From contig DASQOR010000010.1 in the NCBI GenBank assembly GCA_035644395.1, positions 20,199 to 84,198 of the forward strand: a stretch of DNA of 64,000 nt, given 5' to 3'. Source of the DNA: JBGPLJ01 sp035644395 (GTDB lineage Bacteria > Pseudomonadota > Gammaproteobacteria > Steroidobacterales > Steroidobacteraceae). A program made the translations under genes and the position numbers. Below, piece by piece: positions 25,355-33,748 of the stretch. Position 1 is the first letter of the stretch; the number at the start of each line of letters is the position of its first letter. The notes under the pieces were generated by a model, which was not told where the DNA came from, did no database searches, and worked only from the letters and a program-made list of their open reading frames with translations.

Positions 25355-26509
25355 ATGAAGATCTGCCTGGTCGGACTCGACAGCCTGCCGGTTCTCTCCC
25401 CGGCATTCCGGCAATACACCGCCGGCGGCGAATCCGTGCAGCAGACGTTGCTCGCCCGGGCACTCGTCCGCCGCGGTCACGAGGTCAGCCTGGTCGTCCA
25501 TGACTACGGGCAGCCCGACGACTTGCGGTGCGATGGCGTTCGCGTGCTGAAGGCGTATCGACCCGAGGCGGGCTGGCCGATCGCCCGATTTCTGCATCCC
25601 CGCTGGACCGGCCTGTGGTCGGCACTGCGGCGCGCCGCCGCCGACCTGTATTACACGAGTTGCGCGGGCATGCACGTTGGCATGCTCGCGATGTACTGCA
25701 AGCGTCATGGCAGCCGTTTCGTATTTCGCAGCGCCAGCGACGCGGACTGCGATCCGTCGCGCCTGCTCGTCCGATTCGCGCGCGATCGCTGGCTCTATGA
25801 CTATGGTCTGCGCCGCGCGAACGCGATTCTCGTGCAGAGCATGGTGCAGGCAGCATCGCTGAAGAGGAGCTTCGGGCTGGCGAGCCGCGTAGCCGCAATG
25901 TTGATCGAACAGCCCGCACCGACCGTCAACCGGGACATCGACCTCATCTGGGTCGCCAATATCCGCAACGTGAAGCGGCCCGACCGGATCCTGGCGTTGG
26001 CCCGCCAGTGTCCGGACATGCGTATTCACCTGGTGGGTGGTCCGTTGCCGGGCGAGGAAGCGCTCTTTGAGAGCGTGCAGCGCGACGTGCAGGCATTGAG
26101 CAACGTCATTTGCCACGGCCGGGTGTCGTACTCGGACGCCAACGATCTGTACGGGCGGGCGCGGCTCCTCATCAACACCTCCGACGTGGAGGGATTTCCG
26201 AATTCCTTCCTGCAAGCGTGGATCCGGGGCGTGCCCGTGGTAACGCTCTTCGATCCGGACGGCGTCATCGGGACACACGGCCTCGGCGTCACGGTTGCGC
26301 ATTTCGACGGCATGCACGATGCCGTCCGGACGCTCCTGGCCGACTCCGCCCAATGGTCCGCCACCAGCGATCGCTGCCGGCGTTTTATGGACCGGTACTA
26401 CCGTGATGACGATGTCGTGACAGCGTATGTCGACACGTTCGAGCGCGTGTTGCGCGATGGGGCGATCGAGCCCGATGCCCCGATACCTGCCGAGGCAGGT
26501 CATGGATAG
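25355..26509 (+). CDS. Family 4 glycosyltransferase
   Basis: A 384-residue GT-B enzyme from the ATG at 25355 ('MKICLVGLDSLPVL', with 'YTAGGESVQQTLLARALVRR' as the acceptor loop); a longer frame extends upstream inside the GNAT gene and is rejected. Donor-domain motifs are 'WVANIRNVKRPDRILALA', 'HGRVSYSDANDLYGRA' and 'NTSDVEGFPNSFLQAWIRGV'. It adds a sugar to the EPS repeat. A CGGACTAG motif lies 55 bases upstream in the 106-base gap after the GNAT gene, suggesting a separate control point. It overlaps the deacetylase gene by 8 bases. Confidence 0.88.
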   Translation: MKICLVGLDSLPVLSPAFRQYTAGGESVQQTLLARALVRRGHEVSLVVHDYGQPDDLRCDGVRVLKAYRPEAGWPIARFLHPRWTGLWSALRRAAADLYYTSCAGMHVGMLAMYCKRHGSRFVFRSASDADCDPSRLLVRFARDRWLYDYGLRRANAILVQSMVQAASLKRSFGLASRVAAMLIEQPAPTVNRDIDLIWVANIRNVKRPDRILALARQCPDMRIHLVGGPLPGEEALFESVQRDVQALSNVICHGRVSYSDANDLYGRARLLINTSDVEGFPNSFLQAWIRGVPVVTLFDPDGVIGTHGLGVTVAHFDGMHDAVRTLLADSAQWSATSDRCRRFMDRYYRDDDVVTAYVDTFERVLRDGAIEPDAPIPAEAGHG

Positions 26510-27491
26510 GACGCCCTTCCTCATCACGGTCGACACCGAGGGCGACAATCTCTGGGCGAAACCGCGCGAGATCACCACCCGCAACGCTGCGTACCTGCCC
26601 CGCTTCCAGGCCCTGTGCGATGAATTCAATTTCAAGCCGGTGTACCTCACCAACTACGAAATGGCGATGTGTGACGAGTTCGTCGAGTTCGCGCGCACGG
26701 TCATCGCGCGCGATGGCGGGGAAGTCGGCATGCATCTGCATGCATGGAACTCCCCGCCGCTCATCCCGCTCACCAGCGATGACTTCGCTCATCAGCCGTT
26801 CCTCATCGAATACCCCAAGCCCGTGATGCAGGAAAAGATCCGGACGATCACCCGCCTGCTCGAGGAGCGCTTCGACCGGCCGATCGTCAGCCATCGCGCC
26901 GGCCGGTTCGCCTTTGATCGCCGCTATGCCGCCATGCTGCTCGCCGAGGGCTACGGCGTGGACTGTTCGGTGACACCCGGCATCGATTGGCGCGCTACGC
27001 CGGGCGATCCGCGCGGCAGCGGCGGTCCGGACTACAGCGAATTTCCGCAGCGACCGTATTTTCTCGATCCCGACGACATTGCCCGTCCAGGCAATGCACG
27101 GCTGCTCGAGGCGCCGGTGACGATTCGATGCAGCGGCCTGTACCGGCGGGTTCCCTGGATGTACCGCGTTCCGCTGCTGCGCCGGATTGCGAGCACCATG
27201 GCGCCGGGGCCCGCCTGGCTGTCTCCCGCCGAAAGCACGCTCGACGCGATGACGCGCGCCGCGCACGGCGCCAGGGATGAGGGAATCGAACACCTGGAGC
27301 TGATGCTGCATTCCTCCGAGCTGATGCCGGGTGGCAGCCCGAGTTTCCCTCGATCGGTCGACGTGGAGCATCTCTATGTCTCGCTCAGAACGCTGTTCGA
27401 GGACATTTCCGCGTGGTGCGTCGGCATGACGCTCAAGGACTTTCTCGAGCGGATGCGCGGCACACTGCGCCCGCACGCGGCGAGCGCCTGA
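26502..27491 (+). CDS. Polysaccharide deacetylase family protein (WalW-like)
   Basis: A 329-residue protein from the ATG giving 'MDRTPFLITVDTEGDNLW'. The NodB-type fold is suggested by TVDTEGD (metal-binding Asp), 'GEVGMHLHAWNSPPL' (His pair) and 'SHRAGRFAFDRRYAAML'. Close relatives are found in EPS and LPS loci and probably remove N- or O-acetyl groups from the polymer or its lipid-linked precursor. It has no signal peptide, so it would act in the cytoplasm. Its start lies inside the end of the glycosyltransferase gene and the next gene begins directly after its stop (TGA-ATG). Confidence 0.82.
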   Translation: MDRTPFLITVDTEGDNLWAKPREITTRNAAYLPRFQALCDEFNFKPVYLTNYEMAMCDEFVEFARTVIARDGGEVGMHLHAWNSPPLIPLTSDDFAHQPFLIEYPKPVMQEKIRTITRLLEERFDRPIVSHRAGRFAFDRRYAAMLLAEGYGVDCSVTPGIDWRATPGDPRGSGGPDYSEFPQRPYFLDPDDIARPGNARLLEAPVTIRCSGLYRRVPWMYRVPLLRRIASTMAPGPAWLSPAESTLDAMTRAAHGARDEGIEHLELMLHSSELMPGGSPSFPRSVDVEHLYVSLRTLFEDISAWCVGMTLKDFLERMRGTLRPHAASA

Positions 27492-28247
27492 ATGATCTGC
27501 GTCGGCGGCCGTGGCGCGCTCTATGGCGAGGTCTGGTACGACGAGGTGGCCCCGCGCGATGCGCGCGTCGACATCATGGTTTTCCGGCAGCGTCAATCAC
27601 CAGAACCGGCGGGATCCAGCGCCCTGCGCTCCTCGCTCGTCACGGACCTGTCCATTCCGGCGGAGCAGCTCATGCATCGATTTGGCAGCGATTGCCGCTA
27701 CAAGATCAGGCGCGCCGACGCGAGAGACCGGCTGCAAATGGAGTTCATCGCCGAGCCCGGGCAGAGACTCGAGGACTTCCGGAGATTTTTCGATGCGTTC
27801 GCCGCCCAGCGGACGCTCGCACCCTGCGATCAGCGCTGGCTGACCGCCGCCTGCAAGGCGCGGCAGCTTGTGCTTGCCGTGGCATCGCGCGACGGCGCCG
27901 CACTGGTGTGGCATGCCTACGTCATTGCCGGATCGACAGCCGGACTCATGTATACCGCCTCGCACTTTCGTGATGGCGACAGCGAGTGCCGGTCCCTGGT
28001 GGGCAGAGCCAACCGGTGGCTGCACTGGCGCGACATGCTCGCGCTGCGCGCCCTCGGGCTGCTGCGCTACGACTGGGGAGGACTGTTCGACGATGAATCG
28101 ACGCCCGACCGCGCCGGCATCAATGGTTTCAAACGGGATTTCGGCGGATCACACCAGCGCTCCTTCGACACCGCAATTCCGACCTCGCTGCGCGGCCGCT
28201 TCTACCTGCCGCTGCGCGAGGCCTGGCGCCGACTGACCGTCGCATGA
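27492..28247 (+). CDS. GNAT/FemAB-like acyltransferase
   Basis: A 251-residue protein. 'LMHRFGSDCRYKIRRADARD' followed by a 'FRRFFDAFAAQRTLAP' helix and a late 'LGLLRYDWGGLFDDESTPDR' segment with 'GINGFKRDFGG' matches the C-terminal half of FemAB/GNAT proteins that use aminoacyl or acyl donors. It may transfer a second acyl group or act with the GNAT encoded at 24136. The gene is tightly packed between the deacetylase and dehydrogenase genes. Substrate unknown. Confidence 0.68.
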   Translation: MICVGGRGALYGEVWYDEVAPRDARVDIMVFRQRQSPEPAGSSALRSSLVTDLSIPAEQLMHRFGSDCRYKIRRADARDRLQMEFIAEPGQRLEDFRRFFDAFAAQRTLAPCDQRWLTAACKARQLVLAVASRDGAALVWHAYVIAGSTAGLMYTASHFRDGDSECRSLVGRANRWLHWRDMLALRALGLLRYDWGGLFDDESTPDRAGINGFKRDFGGSHQRSFDTAIPTSLRGRFYLPLREAWRRLTVA

Positions 28248-28257
28248 TGCTTGCCAC

Positions 28258-29571
28258 ATGAAAGTTGGCGTGATCGGCCTCGGGTACACCGGCGCGGTTT
28301 GCGCCGCCTGCCTCGCGCGTGACGGCCACGAGGTCGTCGGTGTCGACACGGATCCGAGCAAGCTCGAGCTCCTGCACCTCGGCCAGGCGCCCGTCGTGGA
28401 GGAGGGACTTCAGGACGTCGTGCGGGCGGCCGTCGAGAGCAAACGACTGGCGCTCGGTGACACGATCGACCGGCGCATCGCGGAGTGCGACGTCACGCTG
28501 GTTTGCGTCGGAACCCCCGCCGGCTCTGGCGAGCAGTATCTGGCCGCCGTCCATCGTATCGCCGAGCAGCTCGGGGCGGTACTCGGCGACGCCTCTCATT
28601 TTCCGGTCATCGTGCTGCGCTCGACCGTGCCGCCGGGTACTACGGACAGCGCCTTCACCACGCGTCTCGAGGAAGCCTGCGGCCTCAAAGCCGGGGTCGA
28701 CTTCGGCGTGTGCTTTCAGCCCGAGTTCCTGCGCGAGGGTTCATCAATTCATGATTTCTATCATCCGCCCTTCACCATCGTTGGATCGGCGAGCGAGCGC
28801 GCTGTCGAGCGCGTGAAGGAACTTTTCGCGCAACAGCCCGGTGAATTCGTGCACACGGACACGCGCACCGCGGAGATGATCAAGCTCGTCTGCAATGCCT
28901 TCCACGCACTCAAGGTTTCCTTCGCGAATGAGATCGGACGGATCGCCCAGAGCCTCGACATCGACGCGCGCACCGTGATGGAAATCGTCTGCAAGGACAG
29001 CAGCCTCAACATCTCGCCGGCCTACTTGCGCCCCGGGTTCGCCTACGGCGGGTCCTGCCTGCCGAAGGATCTCAGGGCGCTCCTGCATCTGGCCAGGCGG
29101 CGCGACGTCGAGACGCCGGTGATCCAGGCGATCGCGCCCAGTAACCACGTGCACATCGAGCGCGCGGCGGCGCTGATCATGGCCCGAGGCAGCCGCAACG
29201 TCGGCATGATCGGCCTCAGCTTCAAGCCGGGTACCGACGACTTGCGCGAAAGCCCGCTGGTAACGCTCGCCGAGCAGCTGATCGGCAAGGGCTACCAGTT
29301 GAGGATATTTGACCCGGCCGTCACCTTGTCGCGCCTGTTGGGCGCGAACAAGGCGTACGTCGAGCGTTCGCTGCCTCACATCGCCTCGCTCCTGTGCACG
29401 GACCTCGTCGACGTGCTATTGCATGCGGATGTGCTGGTGATCGGCCACCGGTCCCGGGAAGTCACGGATGCCCTGGCGTATCTCAAGAAGCCGGGCCTGA
29501 GCGTGGTCGACCTCGTAGGCATGAGCCGGGCAAAGGACCTGCAATGCGGGTATCGGGGCATCTGCTGGTAA
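28258..29571 (+). CDS. Nucleotide-sugar 6-dehydrogenase (UDP-glucose/GDP-mannose type, AlgD-like)
   Basis: A 437-residue NAD-dependent dehydrogenase. The N-terminal Rossmann loop is 'VIGLGYTGAVCAACLARDG' and the acidic 'VGVDTDPSKLELL' follows. The catalytic Cys lies in 'FAYGGSCLPKDLRALL', and 'RPGFAYGGSCLPKD' with 'VVEEGLQDVV' is closer to GDP-mannose dehydrogenase (AlgD) than to typical UDP-glucose dehydrogenase. It makes a nucleotide-activated uronic acid, which fits a lyase- and heparinase-bearing EPS locus. It lies 10 bases after the acyltransferase gene and is the last gene of this run. Confidence 0.88.
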   Translation: MKVGVIGLGYTGAVCAACLARDGHEVVGVDTDPSKLELLHLGQAPVVEEGLQDVVRAAVESKRLALGDTIDRRIAECDVTLVCVGTPAGSGEQYLAAVHRIAEQLGAVLGDASHFPVIVLRSTVPPGTTDSAFTTRLEEACGLKAGVDFGVCFQPEFLREGSSIHDFYHPPFTIVGSASERAVERVKELFAQQPGEFVHTDTRTAEMIKLVCNAFHALKVSFANEIGRIAQSLDIDARTVMEIVCKDSSLNISPAYLRPGFAYGGSCLPKDLRALLHLARRRDVETPVIQAIAPSNHVHIERAAALIMARGSRNVGMIGLSFKPGTDDLRESPLVTLAEQLIGKGYQLRIFDPAVTLSRLLGANKAYVERSLPHIASLLCTDLVDVLLHADVLVIGHRSREVTDALAYLKKPGLSVVDLVGMSRAKDLQCGYRGICW

Positions 29572-29577
29572 CACTGC

Positions 29578-29730
29578 AGCAACGACAGGCCGACCTCCCG
29601 GGAACGGCAATTGCTGCAGCTTGCCGGCGAAGGCCGTTCGACGAACGAGATCGCCTGGTCCGCTGCGCGATCCGCAGCAGTCACCTCGAGCCTGGATTCA
29701 CAGCGCATTGCGGCAGTCGGCGCGGACTAG
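29578..29730 (+). pseudogene. LuxR-type helix-turn-helix remnant
   Basis: One frame reads T-S-R-E-R-Q-L-L-Q-L-A-G-E-G-R-S-T-N-E-I-A (29593-29655), the first two helices of a GerE/LuxR domain. The recognition helix that should follow is replaced by unrelated residues and a TAG at 29728. No start codon or sensory domain lies upstream, where the dehydrogenase gene ends. This is a decayed fragment. Confidence 0.65.
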
Positions 29731-29837
29731 GGACTTGCCCAAGCGGTGTATCCGGAATACACCCGGTTGTGAATGCGGCGCCTTGGACTAAGGTTGCATC
29801 TGGTCAGGCGTCACGCCGAGGAGCTGGCGGCTCGCAG

Positions 29838-30119
29838 ATGCGGGCCAATCCTATGACATGGGGAAGGATGGAACGGCGAGTGGAAACATCGGTTAGCGCC
29901 CGTCTGGAGGCGCCCGCCCAAAATGCGGTCGTCGAGCCCGTGGAGATCGTGAATATCAGTGTGCACGGCGCACGAGTCGTTACCGGCAGCCCCTGCAGCG
30001 TGAATGAGCCGGTCATCATCACGAATCTGATGGGCGCTTTTCGCATGAAAGCGCGCGTGGTCTATTGCGAGGGCCTCACCGATGGCCGTTGCGCGATCGG
30101 ATTGCAGTTCTGCGAATGA
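29838..30119 (+). CDS. PilZ-domain protein (c-di-GMP receptor, predicted)
   Basis: A 93-residue single PilZ domain. The c-di-GMP motifs are visible: R10-x3-R14 (in R-M-E-R-R) and N39-I-S-V-H-G44, plus the closing 'GRCAIGLQF' strand. It would bind cyclic-di-GMP and act as a small effector in the cytoplasm. Alternative ATGs at 29853 and 29868 are possible; the last would drop the first Arg of the motif. It follows the EPS locus by 267 bases, with a LuxR remnant between, and joins the riboswitch and EpsG motif as a third c-di-GMP link. Confidence 0.82.
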   Translation: MRANPMTWGRMERRVETSVSARLEAPAQNAVVEPVEIVNISVHGARVVTGSPCSVNEPVIITNLMGAFRMKARVVYCEGLTDGRCAIGLQFCE

Positions 30120-30258
30120 GGCCCAAGGTCGCGAATGCCGTTCGCAGAGCCAAAGAGCGGGTGTTTCTGACGAGGCACTGCGAATTGCGGCGGATATCCC
30201 GATGGCGAAGTACGGAAGCATCGAAGTACGAGCGGAATTCCACATCGGCCAGGCGAAG

Positions 30259-30288
30259 GGCGCACAACAGCAGTCGCTGTTGTGCGCC
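30259..30288. terminator. Hairpin between convergent genes (bidirectional terminator)
   Basis: A perfect 13-base stem (GGCGCACAACAGC / GCTGTTGTGCGCC, 30259-30271 and 30276-30288) with loop AGTC lies 9 bases beyond the stop codon of the minus-strand gene and 139 bases after the PilZ stop. In the plus direction it is followed by GCTCGACTTTAATTCTT, a weak T-rich tail. Confidence 0.65.
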
Positions 30289-30296
30289 GCTCGACT

Positions 30297-31247
30297 TTAA
30301 TTCTTGTCGGTCGGTTTCTGGCTGGAAGCGGGCGCCTGCGATGCGCTCTTCGCGACATTGCCGCTCGTTTTCGCTCCGCTCACCAACAGCAATTGCGTAC
30401 CGCTGTCCAGACGCACATTGCGGCCCGCCGATGTGATGAGCGAACCATCGGCTGCGCCGCCCGCCGCGGATGTCAGGCTGTAGCCGTCGAGTCCGAATAC
30501 GCCGTGACTGCCGGAGCCGAGCCGGCCTGCGGAGTTCAGGCCCCCCATCGCGCCAGGGGAGCGCGTCAATGCGGCCGTCGCGCCACCGGTGGCATTGACT
30601 GCGCCACCGACGGTGCCTGTCAAATTGCCAGCCGTGCTGCCGAGGAGGCCACCGCCACTCGCCGAGCCCGAACCGCCTCCGCCGGCGCCCGGACCGGGTA
30701 TCGAAGCGGGCCCATGCATCTCACCTTCAGCGGTCGAGCTGGTCGCCGCGATTGCCTGGATCGCACCGTTAATCGGGACTCTGCGGCCGTCCTTGAGAAC
30801 GGCCTCATCAAAGACGATGCCGAGCGCCGATTCGGCGCTGCCAGCCGCTTTCGCATCATTGCCGGCCGGCGCGTCTCCACGGTTGCGGGTCTCGGTGACG
30901 TGACCCAGCAATTTCGAATTGCGCGGAATGATGACCTCGCCATTCGACCTGGTATCGCGCGTGGTCGTCGCGGTGACCGGATCGCCCGGCTTGTCCTTGC
31001 GCGAATCGACCGGCTTCGACAAGGTCGCGTTGATCTCGCTGCCCTCGGCGAGCTGCGTTTGCGCGTGGTCCGACGTCGTCGAGGCCGATGCCGCATTGCC
31101 GTGCGAGGCGCCTGCGCCCGTTTGATCCGCTTTGACCGAGGTATTCTGTTGCGCGGAACCGCCCGCCTGGGCGCTGGCATCCGCCGCGAGCAAATCGCCA
31201 CTGCTCGCGAAGAGCAGGCCACTGACGATGAGACTTGACGCTTTCAT
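30297..31247 (-). CDS. Secreted protein, VirB10/TrbI-like core with Gly/Ser-rich insert
   Basis: A 316-residue protein. The ATG at 31247 follows AGGAG by 8 bases and gives a signal peptide ('SLIVSGLLFASSGDLLAADA'). Residues ~80-145 ('LAEGSEINATLSKPVDSRKD', 'GEVIIPRNSKLLGHVTETRN') resemble the beta-barrel core of TrbI/VirB10-type proteins and related acidobacterial secreted proteins. Then come 'VFDEAVLKDGRRVPINGAIQ', a long Gly/Ser/Ala-rich flexible section and a tail strand 'GTQLLLV'. No conjugation genes are nearby, so I do not call it a transfer protein. Likely periplasmic; role unknown. Confidence 0.65.
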   Translation of the reverse strand: MKASSLIVSGLLFASSGDLLAADASAQAGGSAQQNTSVKADQTGAGASHGNAASASTTSDHAQTQLAEGSEINATLSKPVDSRKDKPGDPVTATTTRDTRSNGEVIIPRNSKLLGHVTETRNRGDAPAGNDAKAAGSAESALGIVFDEAVLKDGRRVPINGAIQAIAATSSTAEGEMHGPASIPGPGAGGGGSGSASGGGLLGSTAGNLTGTVGGAVNATGGATAALTRSPGAMGGLNSAGRLGSGSHGVFGLDGYSLTSAAGGAADGSLITSAGRNVRLDSGTQLLLVSGAKTSGNVAKSASQAPASSQKPTDKN

Positions 31248-31477
31248 GATCCTTGCTCCTCCTGGATTCCGTGACTGACTCACCTGCAATATAACGCTGA
31301 GCGCCGTCGCTTTCTTCCGCGACGAACATTACAGTCCGTCGACCTTGCAATATTTTCAATGCGCAACGGTCGGTGAAAACCGACTCGGATGAGGACATGG
31401 GCGGGCGCCCCTGGGAATTGTTGTGCGCGGGAGGGTAACCGAGGCCGTTCAGCAACCTGAATCGAAACCGAACGAAA

Positions 31478-31710
31478 TCAGCCACTCTTATATATAGCGA
31501 CTGGCGGGCTGGCCGACGGGGCAACCGGCGCGCCAATCTGGCGTTCCGCCACCACGAATCGCGCATCGTAGCGGCTGGTCGTGCAAACGAAACCGCAGCG
31601 CTGCAGCAATGCAATCATGGCGGTATTGTCCGCGAGGATCGATCCGTGCAGCCGGCGCAGGCCACGCTCCGCCGCGGCCGTGCAGAGCGTACGAATGCAA
31701 CGGACGTCGC
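31478..31710 (-). pseudogene. C-terminal fragment of a GNAT acetyltransferase
   Basis: The frame reads 'AAAERGLRRLHGSILADNTA' then 'MIALLQRCGFVCTTSRYDAR', the acetyl-CoA-binding end of a GNAT domain such as those fused to acyl-CoA-synthetase-like (Pat) proteins. There is no N-terminal part: upstream the same frame runs straight into a beta-propeller remnant. The join lies near 31705. Deletion or recombination between two genes is the likely cause. Confidence 0.7.
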
Positions 31711-32259
31711 CGACGCTGTTGTTCGCGATGAAAGCGTAGGTGCCGTTCGGCGTGATCGCGATACCACGCGGCTCGAAGCCCACGTTGACAGGCGCGCGTG
31801 TCGTCGCGCGTGAGAACGATGGTGCTCGAGCGGCCCTGGCGAAAGAGCCCGCTGAACTCCGCGAGCACGAGGTTGTTGTCGATGAGCGTTCGCCACGGCG
31901 ATCTGTGGCGCTCCGTCGAGGACGATGCCGTTACCGAGGTCCGTATCGCTGTCGAGCGCCCGCAGGAAGTTGAGCAGGTTGCCGACGCCGATCGAGAACT
32001 GGATGGCCTTGCCGACAACGAACTTGAATTTGCCGGTGTCGTCGGTCGTGCCGCTCAGCACGTCCTCGACGTTGAAGCCGAGGCCGGAAACCGGCGTCGC
32101 CGTGAATTGGGCGTCGGCGAGTTGCGGCGGCGGCGTGTAAACCTGGTCCCCGCCGCCATAGCCGCCGCAAGCCGTGATCGCGAGGATCGTGAGTTGCAGC
32201 AGGATGAGTTTCAGCAGGCGAAGCTTGCGCCCTTGGCGCTCGGTCGAGGTGTGGGTCAC
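31700..32259 (-). pseudogene. Broken lipoprotein / beta-propeller gene with two frameshifts
   Basis: The gene starts at a GTG (32259) with AGGGAGA upstream and encodes a lipoprotein signal (LAITAC). A 'PVSGLGFNVEDVLSGTTDDT' / 'GKFKFVVGKAIQFSIGVG' domain follows. One-base shifts near 31890 (…IAVANA to LIDNNLVLAEF…) and near 31797 (…LTRDDTRA to PVNVGFEPRG…) then break the frame before a YncE-like repeat 'GFEPRGIAITPNGTYAFIAN'. The reading then fuses to a GNAT tail. The intact gene would be a secreted, propeller-type lipoprotein. A TGTCAACCGGTTGACA palindrome sits 61 bases upstream of the start. Confidence 0.75.
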
Positions 32260-32319
32260 TGCGGTATCTCCCTGGGGTTCAAGTGCGCGTGCAGTGTGGG
32301 CGGCAGCAAGGGCGCGCTC

Positions 32320-32335
32320 TGTCAACCGGTTGACA
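32320..32335. promoter_or_regulatory. Perfect 16-base palindrome TGTCAACCGGTTGACA (LacI-like operator)
   Basis: The CG-centred layout is like operators of LacI-family sugar repressors. It lies between the divergent broken lipoprotein gene and the small secreted protein gene, and its right arm forms a TTGACA -35-like element on the minus strand. No LacI-type gene is in the window. Confidence 0.5.
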
Positions 32336-32502
32336 CAACGAGGATCGGGATCCGGTGGCGCATCCGTAGCCTTCCGGAGACATGGGGTTTTCACCAGCGG
32401 CCGATCGCTTACAAGACTTGACGCGCTGCTCTGACTGCGAAGCATGACGTAAAGCCGGAACCTGCCCCGCATGCGGACACTCGATGGCCAGCGGAGATTT
32501 CC

Positions 32503-32937
32503 ATGAAAGTCCCAGTCGCGATGTTTCTCGCACTTGCCGCCACGACCGCGCTCGCCGCCACCACCGTCCTGGACCCTGGCGACGGCCGTCAATACCTGCA
32601 GTACTGGTGCGGGGGCCAGGAGGTGAATGAGTACGCGCAAGGATTCGACGAGACAGGCAACTCCCTTGCCGCGGTCAAGGTAACGACGCGGTGCTCGACC
32701 GGCGGCAGGGGCACGAAGCCGCGCACGTACCTCGCCTGCTGGCTCGTAACGTTCGACGACACGGGCACGATCTTGAACCAGGAGCCCGTCAACAGCGGCT
32801 CCTGGCTTCAGGGCAGGACGCCGTTGTCTTGTGCGCTGGTCTTGAATACCGCCGCGACATTCACGCGCAGCGGCGGTGCGACGCTGACGACCTCACTCGT
32901 TGGAACCCGGTATCGCGCGGTGCTTGAGATGCCGTAA
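32503..32937 (+). CDS. Small secreted protein of unknown function
   Basis: A 144-residue protein with a clear signal peptide ('MKVPVAMFLALAATTALAAT') and a GGAGA site upstream. The mature part is about 125 residues, beta-rich, with four Cys ('YWCGGQEVNEYAQGFDETGN', 'TTRCSTGGRG', 'YLACWLV', 'LSCALVL') that could form two disulfides. No family recognised. It stands alone between broken genes and looks intact. Confidence 0.65.
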   Translation: MKVPVAMFLALAATTALAATTVLDPGDGRQYLQYWCGGQEVNEYAQGFDETGNSLAAVKVTTRCSTGGRGTKPRTYLACWLVTFDDTGTILNQEPVNSGSWLQGRTPLSCALVLNTAATFTRSGGATLTTSLVGTRYRAVLEMP

Positions 32938-33109
32938 GGGCCGACGCCAGGGCCGTTCCGGTTGAGCGAAGCGCAAGGCGGCGAGGCCGCGCGCCTGGCG
33001 ATGCTCAATGGGCTCGCACAGATCGAGGCGGAACCTGGCGGATTCGACCGGCTCGTCTCGCTCGTGCGCGTCGAGAAGCGTCGCGGGAGTCGCGATCAGA
33101 AGCTTGCTT

Positions 33110-33615
33110 GCAAAGTCGTCTTCCTTAAAGGCGCTCAGGTTGTCCGGCTTCTGGCGATACTCGATGCCGGTCACCACGAAATCGCTGACGAACGCCGCGA
33201 GGCTCGCCTCGGCCTCGAGCCGATAGCTGTCGTTGCGATCGCCGCCGAAACAGAGAATGCCGAGCTGGTTCGCCTTGGTCGCGCGCAGCGTCAGGCTCGC
33301 GAGAGCCGTGCGGCTCATGTGACCCGCCAGCCACACCTTGGTCGCGTTCGCGTACCAGTCGATGCCGTGGTCGTCGCGCGCGCCGATGAGCTGCGGAATG
33401 AAGTCGAAATCCTGGTTCTTCTTGTACTGCATGCCGACCGCCACCTGCGGCCACCAGCGTTCCTGGTCATACACCGCGTCGCCCAGCAGCCGCACCTTGA
33501 GCCCGACGATGCGCTGGCTGATCGTTTCGCCCGGCAGGGTGGTACCGAGATCGAAGCGCTGCTCGGCGCAGGACAGCTCGACGCGATTGTAGAAACCGAC
33601 CGCGACGCCGTTGCC
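33110..33615 (-). pseudogene. Truncated DUF3034-family gene
   Basis: The frame 'GVAVGFYNRVELSCAEQRFD', 'IVGLKVRLLGDAVYD', 'VGMQYKKNQDFDFI', 'LRATKANQLGILCFGGDRND' and 'GIEYRQKPDNLSAFKEDDF' matches the middle of DUF3034 outer-membrane barrel proteins. The signal peptide and first strands are missing (the sequence joins unrelated DNA next to the symporter gene near 33615), and the final barrel strands after 33110 are replaced by unrelated residues. An open frame continues on both sides but has no sensible start. Most likely a remnant. Confidence 0.72.
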
Positions 33616-33748
33616 CCCGGACAAGCTCGCCGCATGGTTACGGGAATCGCGCTTCGGCGGCTCCGAACCGCTCGAGCCGTTGGAGGTCGCCGAGCTCCTC
33701 GACACGACTGTGGGGGCGCGCAGGTCGCAGGGCTTGCCATTGGCCCGG

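Noticed and set aside
30297..31247. Conjugation/type IV secretion VirB10 gene
   Set aside because: Only a short stretch recalls TrbI/VirB10; there is no membrane anchor of the right kind and no other transfer gene.
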